DNA of 50,108 bases from Asticcacaulis benevestitus DSM 16100 = ATCC BAA-896 (GTDB lineage: Bacteria > Pseudomonadota > Alphaproteobacteria > Caulobacterales > Caulobacteraceae), in contig NZ_AQWM01000027.1 of NCBI RefSeq assembly GCF_000376105.1, positions 1-50,108 on the forward strand, written 5' to 3'. Both the position numbers and the translations under genes were made by a program. Below the pieces are notes generated by a model that was given only the letters and a program-made list of their open reading frames with translations, made no database searches and was not told the DNA's origin. Below, piece by piece: positions 42,763-50,108 of the stretch. How positions within the stretch are numbered: the first letter of the stretch is position 1; each line of letters opens with the position of its first letter.

Positions 42763-44004
42763 ATGGTCAGTCGTGGCTCGACCCAGCAGTCTAGCGCCCC
42801 TTACAACCGGCGCATCGTGCTGGATGTCATTCGCCGACAGGGAGAAGCGTCGCGCAAGGAGTTGATCGACAGGGTCGGTCTAAGCCCACAGACGATTGCC
42901 AACATCACGCAAGATCTTGAAGATCTCGACCTGATTATTTCCAAACGTCAAAAGGGTGAAAAGTCGCGCGGGCAGCCACCGATGTCCTTCGCCCTTAATC
43001 CTGATGGCGGAGATGCCATTGGTATCAGCCTTGAGCTCAATCATATCGCCTCAGCACGCGTGAATCTTGTTGGCGAGATGCGTGATCGTCGTGAGATCAG
43101 TGCCGATCTTCGCGATCCAACGACAGCATTGGTCGCGATGATCAAACAGGTTGAGACCTTGCGCCTGGGAGCCCTTCATCCCGATAGAATCTGGGGCGTT
43201 GGCGTCGCTATGCCGGGACCGTTTGATGCGCCCGACCTGGCCTTCAAAGGACCGACGGTATTCGAGAAATGGCGCGGGCTGGAAATTTTTACCGCTTTGG
43301 AGGACGCCATAGGCCTGCCAGTCTACTATAATGTTGACAGCGTTGCGGGCGCGGTTGGAGAATCCTTATTTGGAGCTGCAAGCGACACCAATCGCTTTTT
43401 CTATCTATATATGGGGGCCGGGCTTGGCGGAACCCTTATGATCGATCGCGCCGCCTACACCGGCGCCAATGGTAATGCTACAGAAATCGGCCACATCCCC
43501 GTTGAGCGAAATGGCCGCCAATGCAGTTGTGGAAATCGGGGGTGTGTTGAAACCTATCTTTCGCTTCACGCCCTTTCGGAATCGATTGCCGGACCAGGCG
43601 CCCTTCTGTCATCAGATGAGATCGAAAAGCGTCTAAATGAGAACGACAGCACTATTCATGATTGGTGCCGCTCGGTTGCTCCTTACCTGCAACAGGTGAT
43701 CTGCACAGTCGAGAATATGCTGGATCCGCAAATGATCGTTCTGGGCGGAGCTGTGCCCGGGGCTTTGTGGCAAGCGATACTGACTTACGCGCAGCCCTTG
43801 TTGCACTCTGTGCGAAGCGGTGGCACGATTCAGAATGCACGCCGCGTCGTCATCTCTTCCCAGGCTGGCGACAGCGCCCTGCTCGGCGCCGCCGTATTAC
43901 CCATATATGAAAAGCTGACTCCTCGGATTGACGTCCTGACACAAGGCCGCGCTGAAGAGATGGATTCCGCGCAAAAAAAGATCGAGCGCCGCTTCCGTAT
44001 TTAA
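42763..44004 (+). CDS. ROK-family transcriptional regulator (NagC/Mlc/XylR-like)
   Basis: This 413-residue protein has an N-terminal winged HTH (NRRIVLDVIRRQGEASRKELIDRVGLSPQTIANITQDLEDLDLI, residues about 16-58) and a ROK sugar-kinase-like domain. That domain has VGVAMPGPFDAPD, YYNVDSVAGAVGESLFG, GAGLGGTLMIDRAAYTGANGNATEIGHIPVE and the zinc motif CSCGNRGCVE. Proteins of this kind repress sugar genes and respond to a sugar or sugar phosphate. It is divergent from the kinase operon with a 169-bp shared upstream region. A TonB receptor gene follows 250 bp downstream. A likely ligand is the sugar handled by the neighbouring kinase and transporter. Confidence 0.9.
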   Translation: MVSRGSTQQSSAPYNRRIVLDVIRRQGEASRKELIDRVGLSPQTIANITQDLEDLDLIISKRQKGEKSRGQPPMSFALNPDGGDAIGISLELNHIASARVNLVGEMRDRREISADLRDPTTALVAMIKQVETLRLGALHPDRIWGVGVAMPGPFDAPDLAFKGPTVFEKWRGLEIFTALEDAIGLPVYYNVDSVAGAVGESLFGAASDTNRFFYLYMGAGLGGTLMIDRAAYTGANGNATEIGHIPVERNGRQCSCGNRGCVETYLSLHALSESIAGPGALLSSDEIEKRLNENDSTIHDWCRSVAPYLQQVICTVENMLDPQMIVLGGAVPGALWQAILTYAQPLLHSVRSGGTIQNARRVVISSQAGDSALLGAAVLPIYEKLTPRIDVLTQGRAEEMDSAQKKIERRFRI

Positions 44005-44254
44005 GCGGCTTTGAAATGTAGATATAGAATATGTATTTAAAATATCACATTTTTTAAGTCCCAAAACTGCATTTCTATAATACCGCTTTCGAATCCGCTT
44101 TGTTTTTCCCCCATAAAATCAAGCGGTGTGTTTCAACTCAAATAGGACCAATTATTACTTACATCCATTAGAAGTAAATATTGACAGCCTGTCATACATC
44201 CGTCAAACTTTGCGCCATCGGGGCCTTTGGCCGGTGAGTTTGGAGGGTAAAAAT

Positions 44255-46858
44255 ATGACGAGAGTGAACCGGAGCCGCGCACGCTCCTTCTTGATGATTT
44301 CCTCGGCCTTAAGCGTCATCATGGGGATGCCTGGTTTAGCTGCAGCTCAAGATGTGCCTACGGACCAGCCCCCCTCCGCAGCACCTGATACAGGGATTCA
44401 GGAGGTGGTCATCACGGCGTCAAAACGGGAGACCAAACTGCTCAAAACGCCTTTGGCCGTTACGGCGTTAACACAAGAGTCACTCGACAAGCAGGGCATC
44501 CAGGATATTCGCGGGATGGCAACGTCTGTGCCAAATTTGCAAATGGGGTCGAACGGCGATTCCAGTACCGCCATTAGCATGCGCGGCGTCACCTCAACGG
44601 ACACGACGGAAGTGGCTGAAGCCGCCGTGTCTATCCATCAGGACGGTTTTTACTCACCGCGGCCGCAGGGTGCGCTGGCACTGATGTACGACGTCGAGCG
44701 CGTTGAAGTGCTGCGTGGCCCTCAGGGGACCTTGTTCGGTATGAATTCGCCCGGCGGCGTGATTAATGTCATCCCGGCAAAGCCGAAATTTTCAACATAT
44801 TTTGGCCATGTGGACGCCGGGCTCGGCAGTTATAACGGTCGCGAAGTGCGGGCCATGTATAATTTCGGTTTCAGTGACACGTTTGCCGTGCGCGCTACCT
44901 ATACGGCGTCAAAGCATGATGGCTACGGCACTCAGGTTCAGGATTTCACCGATATTGCCTCACCCGCCAACGGTATTGAGAAAGACGGCATCCCGGATGT
45001 CGATCAGCGCTATAACAAGCCGGTTGCAGCGAAGGACTGGTACAATAATGACAATGAGTGGGCCGGGCGCTTGATTGCGCGCTGGCGGCCCAATGACCGG
45101 TTCGAAATGACGGCCACCGTATCGCGATTTGCCGATAATGGCGCAGGAGACAGTGATTACCAAGATTGCAAATCGGCCGAGGGAACGCCAGCCGCCTGCG
45201 ACCATGAGCTCCGCTATTTGAAGATCAACGTGCCTGGCTATGTGCGCATGACACTTGACGATTATCAGCTCAAAACGGCCTATAATATTAATGATTCCAT
45301 GGTGTTGGAATACAGGGTTGGATTTGAGGATGAGCGCCGTCATCAACTCCATGACGATGACGGCGGCTTTTACCCGCCGGCCGAATGGTCATCCATTGGC
45401 GCGCCACAAACCGCTGAACAGGCTGCCACCCTCAGCTATCCCGTGTCCGACAATAGCAGCGACACACAAGGCAGTAATTATCGTTCCGTGACGCACGAGA
45501 TTCAGTTGAAATCGAACGGGGATCACCGTCTCAACTATGTTCTTGGCGCATTTTATTTGTACGAACATAAGCAAATTCTCTATAGCCAGGATTTCATCGA
45601 AAACAAGAGTTACGATGCAGAGTCAGGTTCACTGATCGATGGCCTGCCTTACGGCGTGGTTTATGACCAACGGGATCGCACCACAGAATCCAAGGCCGTG
45701 TTCGGCCAGTTTGATTACAAGATGACCGACACCCTGACACTTACCGTGGGCGGTCGCTATTCGTGGGACAAAAAGGGCGATCACAATGGCTATGAATACG
45801 GTGATTGGACTCCGAGCGATGCCTGGTACAACGGTCTTTATGAGCCGACCAGTGTGCGTGCGCATCAATCAAGTGATCTGACGCAGAACATGGGGCGTAA
45901 TGCGCCGCTAGGCAGCGCGGCCAATCCGCTTGTATACATTACGGATTCCGACAAAAACTGGAATGTCGGCACCTATCGTTTGGGCCTCGAATACAATCCC
46001 AGCCCCAACCACATGTTCTACGGCTCGATCGCCACGGGCTATAAGATGGGCGGCATGTATGAGGCAGCGGATTTTTGCAACAATGGTTGTGTCAAGATCC
46101 TCGAATACGGGCCGGAACACGTAACCAATTATGAAACCGGTTATAAGGGGAAACTGTTCCACAACAAACTGCAACTGTCCGCGACGCTATTCCTCAGCGA
46201 TTATCACGATATGCAGAATACCGGCGATAAGGTCATTGGAATCAACACCAATCCTAACAGTCCCGCGGAAGGCAGGGCTGTGACCGCATGGACAACAGAT
46301 AACCTGCCTTTGGCCCGAATTGAAGGGCTAGAGTTGGAATTCGACTCCAAGCCATGGGACAATGGCGAACTGGGCGGATATGTCTCGTGGCTTCACACTG
46401 AAGTCATCCGCGGGACGCTCATTGATGAGTATGCCTGTGCTGGGCGCGTCATTTTCGGCCAAACCCAGTGCGGCGCGCCCGACGAGCAAATAAGCTTAAA
46501 AGGCAATCAACTGCCTTTTGCGCCAGAATACTCTCTGACTGTTCACTATCAACATACCCTCCACCTTGGGAACGGCTATACGGTTCAGCCTTATGTCCTG
46601 ATGCATTGGCAAAGCAAAATGTGGCTCGATGTGCAAAACTATGACGGCGCGCATTTGGCACAATTGCAAGATGCCTACACCAAGTTCGATGGCAACATAC
46701 GCATTACGCCATCTAACGACACCTTCTATGTCGAGATCTATGGGGAAAACCTGACAAATATTGCCACCAAGAACTTTCAGTCCGCGGGCCTAGGAGAATT
46801 GCTCGCTAGCTATGATGCGCCAAGAACCCTTGGTGTTCGCCTGGGTTTTGATTTCTGA
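44255..46858 (+). CDS. TonB-dependent receptor
   Basis: The protein is 867 residues from ATG 44255, preceded by GGAGGG; the frame runs upstream to 44126 without a signal. A signal peptide ends around LAAAQD. The TonB-box-like IQEVVITASKRETKLLKTPLA is followed by a plug (SLDKQGIQDIRGMATSVPNLQ, DVERVEVLRGPQGTLFGMNSPGGVINVI) and a barrel ending TLGVRLGFDF. This is the SusC-unrelated, FecA/CirA-like class frequent in sphingomonads and Caulobacterales. ATATGTATTTAA at 44030-44041 upstream is close to, but not the same as, the operator boxes of the galactoside cluster. It probably imports the substrate of the adjacent ROK/kinase genes or of the GH3 enzyme downstream. Confidence 0.92.
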   Translation: MTRVNRSRARSFLMISSALSVIMGMPGLAAAQDVPTDQPPSAAPDTGIQEVVITASKRETKLLKTPLAVTALTQESLDKQGIQDIRGMATSVPNLQMGSNGDSSTAISMRGVTSTDTTEVAEAAVSIHQDGFYSPRPQGALALMYDVERVEVLRGPQGTLFGMNSPGGVINVIPAKPKFSTYFGHVDAGLGSYNGREVRAMYNFGFSDTFAVRATYTASKHDGYGTQVQDFTDIASPANGIEKDGIPDVDQRYNKPVAAKDWYNNDNEWAGRLIARWRPNDRFEMTATVSRFADNGAGDSDYQDCKSAEGTPAACDHELRYLKINVPGYVRMTLDDYQLKTAYNINDSMVLEYRVGFEDERRHQLHDDDGGFYPPAEWSSIGAPQTAEQAATLSYPVSDNSSDTQGSNYRSVTHEIQLKSNGDHRLNYVLGAFYLYEHKQILYSQDFIENKSYDAESGSLIDGLPYGVVYDQRDRTTESKAVFGQFDYKMTDTLTLTVGGRYSWDKKGDHNGYEYGDWTPSDAWYNGLYEPTSVRAHQSSDLTQNMGRNAPLGSAANPLVYITDSDKNWNVGTYRLGLEYNPSPNHMFYGSIATGYKMGGMYEAADFCNNGCVKILEYGPEHVTNYETGYKGKLFHNKLQLSATLFLSDYHDMQNTGDKVIGINTNPNSPAEGRAVTAWTTDNLPLARIEGLELEFDSKPWDNGELGGYVSWLHTEVIRGTLIDEYACAGRVIFGQTQCGAPDEQISLKGNQLPFAPEYSLTVHYQHTLHLGNGYTVQPYVLMHWQSKMWLDVQNYDGAHLAQLQDAYTKFDGNIRITPSNDTFYVEIYGENLTNIATKNFQSAGLGELLASYDAPRTLGVRLGFDF

Positions 46859-47029
46859 TACGGACGCAATGCCGCGTTCGTACCGGCGGGAGCAGGCCTT
46901 GGTTTTCCCTGGCCAGGACATGCTCCCTGCGGCACTTAGATCGCTCGCTTCTGGCAAAACCCCTTGCCTTTTATTCCGGTATATTTGCTTTCAGTTGACT
47001 GGAATGGTGTGGCAAACAAAGGTGCGTTC

Positions 47030-47346
47030 TTGAACCTCGTAAAGACATCCACCGCTGCTTTGTACCGTCTGTTGCGTCACCTTCTAAAGGGGACGGGCGT
47101 GTTGGGTCTTACAGCAAGCCTTATCGCGTGGCCGGGTTCGGCGACCGCCCTAAAGCAGCCCAACATGTCGCACGCCGAACTCGATTCACTCGCCCACAAC
47201 CTCGGTTAGCCGTAAATGCCGTGCCAGAACAGCTCACGAGGGACACGTCCGCCGCGCCAATTCACCGAATTCTCATCAGCCGCACGATCAAAGGCATGAA
47301 TAGCCCCTTCGTTAGAATAGCGCGCGATGGTAGCGGTATAGTATAG
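47030..47346 (+). pseudogene. frameshifted remnant of a secreted protein gene (possibly GH20-like)
   Basis: A TTG at 47030 opens a signal-peptide-like stretch (LYRLLRHLLKGTGVLGLTASLIAWP) and MSHAELDSLAHNLG, then stops at 47207. Shifting frame near 47200 restores an open frame, LAVNAVPEQLTRDTSAAP and on to a stop at 47344. The joined text loosely resembles the N-terminal carbohydrate-binding domain of GH20 hexosaminidases, but this is weak. It is best read as the 5' remnant of an exported enzyme gene. The flanking stretches (46859-47029 and 47347-47417) show only an imperfect hairpin after the receptor stop (TACGGACGC / GCGTTCGTA). Confidence 0.35.
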
Positions 47347-47417
47347 CCGCCCTCTTCTCATCCAGAAAATACCTAACTACGATAGCTTCAGACAAGATAA
47401 GCATAGGAACCCACACG

Positions 47418-49646
47418 TTGAAACCGATCACAATCGTGACTATGTTGGCTTTTGTGTCGAGCCCTGCCTTGGCCCAGAGTCAGCCATGGCTCGACACCTC
47501 GAAGTCGCCCGAAGAACGCGCAAAGGCCGCTGTCGCGGCCATGACCATCGACGAAAAATTGACCTTGATTTTCGGCTTTACCGATGCCGACGACCTAGCG
47601 AAGCAGGCCGATGACATCGTGCCTGCGGCGGTCAAGGCTGTCGTGAAAGCAAACCAAGTCCCCGGCTCTTCCGGTTTCGTTCCGGCAATTCCACGCCTCA
47701 AGATTCCGGCCCAAGCCCAGACCGACGCATCGCTCGGCGTACGTGTAGAGGGCATGCAGCGTACCGCCCTGCCCTCGTCCTTGGCTACGGCTGCCAGTTT
47801 TGATCCCACCGTGCCCGAAGCCGGTGGCCGGATGATCGCGTCCGAAGCCCGGCTGACCGGATTCAACACGTTCCTGGCCGGAGGCGCAAACCTGGCACGC
47901 GAGCCCCGTAGTGGCCGTAACTTCGAATATGTCGGCGAAGATCCCTGGCTGGCCGGTAAAATGGCCGCGGGGCTGATCAATGGTATCCAGTCGCAGCACA
48001 TGGTGTCGACTCTGAAGCATTTTGCCGTCAACGACCAGGAAAGCCAGCGCCACAGCTTAGATGTCACCATCTCGCCCGAGGCCATGCACCAGTCCGACCT
48101 GCTGGCCTTTGAATTCGCCTACGAGCAGTCGAGTCCCGGTTCGGTCATGTGTTCCTATAACCTGATCAATGGGCGCTGGGGGTGCGAAAACGAGTACCTG
48201 CTGCAAAAGACACTAAAGCAGGACTGGGGCTATAAGGGCTATGTGATGGCTGACTGGGGCGCAGTTCATTCAACTGCGGATGCGGCAAATTACGGTCTCG
48301 ACCAGTTTACGGGCTTCCCGTGCTGCGGCGACCGCAAGCCCTGGTTTGCGCCCAAGGTCTTCAAAGCCGCCATAGACAAGGGCGAAATCAGCATGACCAG
48401 ACTTGATGATATGGCCACCCGGATTCTATGGCCGCTGTTCTCGACAGGCGCATTCGACGATCCGGCGAAGGCCGGCCCCATCGACTTCAGATCCAATGCC
48501 GCGGTCGCGCAAAAAGCCGCCGAAGACTCGCTGGTTTTACTTAAAAATGACGGCAACCTGTTGCCCCTGGTAGGCGTGAAATCGGTCGCCATGATTGGTG
48601 GCCACGCCGACAAGGGCGTCTTGGCCGGCGGCGGCTCTTCCGCCGTTATGCCGGTCGGTGGCAACCCGGTGCCGGAAGCCGACCCCAAGGTCTGGCCGGA
48701 CCCGGTCATCTACATGCCGTCTTCGCCTATGGCGGCCCTGAAGACCGAATTGCCGAAGGCGAAAGTGTCCTATAGCAGCGGCAACGATATCGCAGCGGCC
48801 GTGGCCCTGGCCAAGTCCTCTGACGTCGCCATAGTCTTCGTGACCCAGTTCATGGGTGAGGGCATGGACAGCACGCTAGAGCTCAAAGGCGATCAGGATG
48901 CTCTGGTGGCCGCGGTTGCCGCCGCCAATCCGAAGACGATCGTCGTGATCGAATCGGGCGGCGCCATCCTCATGCCTTGGAAGGACAGCGTTCCGGCAAT
49001 TCTCGAAGCCTTCTACCCCGGCATCCGTGGCGGACACGCGATCGCCCGCATCCTCAGCGGCAAGGTCAATCCCTCAGGGCACCTACCGATCAGCTTCCCG
49101 GCATCGGACGCGCACCTCGCGCACGCTGACATACCCGGTTTTGACCAGCCTGACGGCAAAGCCGTCCATGTCACCTACGACGAAGGCGCGACCATTGGCT
49201 ACAAGTGGTACGATGTAAAGGGCTTTAAGCCCCTGTTCGCGTTCGGCCACGGCCTGAGCTATACCACCTTCGCGGTATCCGATACCAAAGCCACCGTCGA
49301 CAATGGCGCCTTGAGCGTCGGCGCGACACTACGAAATACGGGAAAGGTCCCGGGCAAGGGCGTAGTACAGATCTATGTTGCGCCTGATGACTACAAAGCG
49401 GCGGGATGGGAAGCGCCCAAGCGCCTCGTGGCGTTCCACAAAGACTTGGTCGCCCCTGGCTCCGCCGCCGCCGCCTTTGCGCAGAAGGTGGATCCACGTT
49501 TGTTGGCAACTTACGAGGTCGCTGACAACAGCTGGCGTGTAAAGGCCGGGACGTACCACGTGCTGTTTGGTCAGGCGTCGGATGATCTGCCGATATCCGT
49601 AGACATCACCCTGCCGGACATGATCTGGAGCGCCGTCCATAACTAA
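47418..49646 (+). CDS. GH3 beta-glucosidase (periplasmic)
   Basis: This 742-residue enzyme has a signal peptide MKPITIVTMLAFVSSPALAQ. The GH3 N-terminal barrel has IPAQAQTDASLGVR, EARLTGFNTFLAGGANLAREPRSGRNFEYVGEDP, STLKHFAVNDQE and the nucleophile Asp279 in GYVMADWGAVHS. The alpha/beta sandwich domain has EDSLVLLKNDGNLLPL and VTQFMGEGMDSTLEL (acid/base region), and a C-terminal Fn3-like domain has FAFGHGLSYTTF. GH3 enzymes of this layout hydrolyse beta-glucosides or xylosides from the non-reducing end. It is probably independently transcribed or follows the receptor gene. The specificity is not determinable from motifs. Confidence 0.92.
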   Translation: MKPITIVTMLAFVSSPALAQSQPWLDTSKSPEERAKAAVAAMTIDEKLTLIFGFTDADDLAKQADDIVPAAVKAVVKANQVPGSSGFVPAIPRLKIPAQAQTDASLGVRVEGMQRTALPSSLATAASFDPTVPEAGGRMIASEARLTGFNTFLAGGANLAREPRSGRNFEYVGEDPWLAGKMAAGLINGIQSQHMVSTLKHFAVNDQESQRHSLDVTISPEAMHQSDLLAFEFAYEQSSPGSVMCSYNLINGRWGCENEYLLQKTLKQDWGYKGYVMADWGAVHSTADAANYGLDQFTGFPCCGDRKPWFAPKVFKAAIDKGEISMTRLDDMATRILWPLFSTGAFDDPAKAGPIDFRSNAAVAQKAAEDSLVLLKNDGNLLPLVGVKSVAMIGGHADKGVLAGGGSSAVMPVGGNPVPEADPKVWPDPVIYMPSSPMAALKTELPKAKVSYSSGNDIAAAVALAKSSDVAIVFVTQFMGEGMDSTLELKGDQDALVAAVAAANPKTIVVIESGGAILMPWKDSVPAILEAFYPGIRGGHAIARILSGKVNPSGHLPISFPASDAHLAHADIPGFDQPDGKAVHVTYDEGATIGYKWYDVKGFKPLFAFGHGLSYTTFAVSDTKATVDNGALSVGATLRNTGKVPGKGVVQIYVAPDDYKAAGWEAPKRLVAFHKDLVAPGSAAAAFAQKVDPRLLATYEVADNSWRVKAGTYHVLFGQASDDLPISVDITLPDMIWSAVHN

Positions 49647-49730
49647 AGGACTGCAGGTTCATTTTCCGACCGGAGCGGAATGACGTTCGCTGGCGGCGTT
49701 ATTCCGTCTTACTGTTTCATTTTAGACTTT

Positions 49731-49750
49731 GGTTGCGGGGGCCCGCAACC
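49731..49750. terminator. perfect 9-bp hairpin downstream of the GH3 gene
   Basis: GGTTGCGGG (49731-49739) and CCCGCAACC (49742-49750) pair perfectly around two bases. No T-run follows, so it may be a weak terminator or a structural element near the IS66 end. The rest of 49647-49919 holds no gene I can support. Confidence 0.45.
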
Positions 49751-49919
49751 AACGTAACTACTACCCTATTTCATTTACTCAAGGAATTTCGCGTAAACCT
49801 CGGCGACCTCGAACGGTTGGCTCAAGCCCAAGCGCTGTTATGATCAGCTAAGTGTAACCGGGGCAAATTGGCGTGCAAGGGGGCTTGGCAGGGACTCGCG
49901 GTTATGATTCAAACTGGAG

Positions 49920-50108
49920 ATGGCTCCATCGACTGAATCGAATGACGATTTTTCCCTGGCGGGTTTGCGCAGTGTTGTTGCGACACTTTTGGGGCAGGTT
50001 GAGCGACTCCAGACGGAGGTAGGTTCGCAAGCGAAGGTCATTGAAGAACAATCTCGTACCCTTGAAGATTTGAAACTGGCGGTGACGGTTCGCGACGCCA
50101 AGATTGCT
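49920..50108 (+). CDS. IS66 family transposase, N-terminal part (partial)
   Basis: ATG 49920 opens MAPSTESNDDFSLAGLRSVV and ATLLGQVERLQTEVGSQAKV, then continues to the window edge (63 codons). The leucine-rich coiled coil after a short polar leader is the usual N-terminus of IS66 TnpC. A GTAACCGGGG at about 49855 may mark the element's left end, but IS66 termini usually begin GTAAGCG, so this is uncertain. TnpA and TnpB genes do not precede it. It and the C-terminal IS66 piece at 38103 could be parts of related elements. Confidence 0.65.
   Translation, partial: MAPSTESNDDFSLAGLRSVVATLLGQVERLQTEVGSQAKVIEEQSRTLEDLKLAVTVRDAKIA

Noticed and set aside
1-50108. CRISPR arrays, tRNA or rRNA genes, prophage
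   Set aside because: No regularly spaced repeats, no cloverleaf-like conserved tRNA ends, no rRNA signature and no phage structural genes were seen.

Overview
The window looks like an accessory, carbohydrate-oriented stretch of an alphaproteobacterial chromosome, most likely Caulobacterales (Asticcacaulis/Caulobacter-like). The reasons are the several large TonB-dependent receptors, the De Ley-Doudoroff style galactose genes, a DUF1501/DUF1800 pair, DivK-like single receivers and a moderately high GC content. This assignment comes from gene content only; no rRNA, tRNA or universal marker gene is visible. Fragments of IS630-family and IS66-family elements lie at both ends and at two places inside, so the region has been rearranged.

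Region 1 (1-7153): a signalling locus. A six-TM histidine kinase and the response regulator gene behind it (cut by an IS630-type element) face away from a second six-TM kinase, a single-domain receiver and an alpha-oxoamine synthase-family PLP enzyme. Two tandem OmpW-type outer-membrane porins follow. The arrangement (synthase, two paralogous six-TM kinases, receivers) resembles the Cqs/Lqs alpha-hydroxyketone quorum-sensing systems of Vibrio and Legionella. The second kinase has lost its ATP-binding motifs.

Region 2 (7377-17726): a MacB/FtsX-type ABC permease and its ATPase, divergent from an NtrC-type regulator with a GAFGGA loop and an NtrY-like kinase. These are followed by a TonB-dependent receptor, a small M23 peptidase-like protein, a 299-bp segment bounded by inverted repeats and the 3' half of another TonB receptor. 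Similar GGACG palindromes or half-sites lie in the two divergent intergenic regions.

Region 3 (17952-21380): a DUF1501/DUF1800 pair and IS630-related debris carrying a small winged-helix gene.

Region 4 (21493-37762): a galactoside utilisation locus. It has a TonB receptor, an FadR/DgoR-type GntR regulator, an M24 (creatinase-like) protein, a penicillin-acylase-family amidase, DgoD, an SDR dehydrogenase, GalM, an MFS sugar porter, a GH36 alpha-galactosidase and a FrlB-like SIS deglycase. Four promoter regions share the 12-mer ATATGTAWTATA, which I propose is a common operator. The mix of glycosidase, Amadori-type deglycase and two amide/peptide-bond enzymes suggests the natural substrate is a galactose-containing amide or glycated compound rather than a plain galactoside.

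Region 5 (38103-50108): an IS66 transposase remnant fused in frame to a secretion signal. Next comes a tightly overlapping operon of a PfkB sugar kinase, an FHS-type MFS transporter and an HGSNAT/NagX-like membrane acyltransferase, divergent from a ROK regulator. The last genes are a TonB receptor, a frameshifted secreted-protein remnant, a GH3 beta-glucosidase and the start of an IS66 transposase running off the window.
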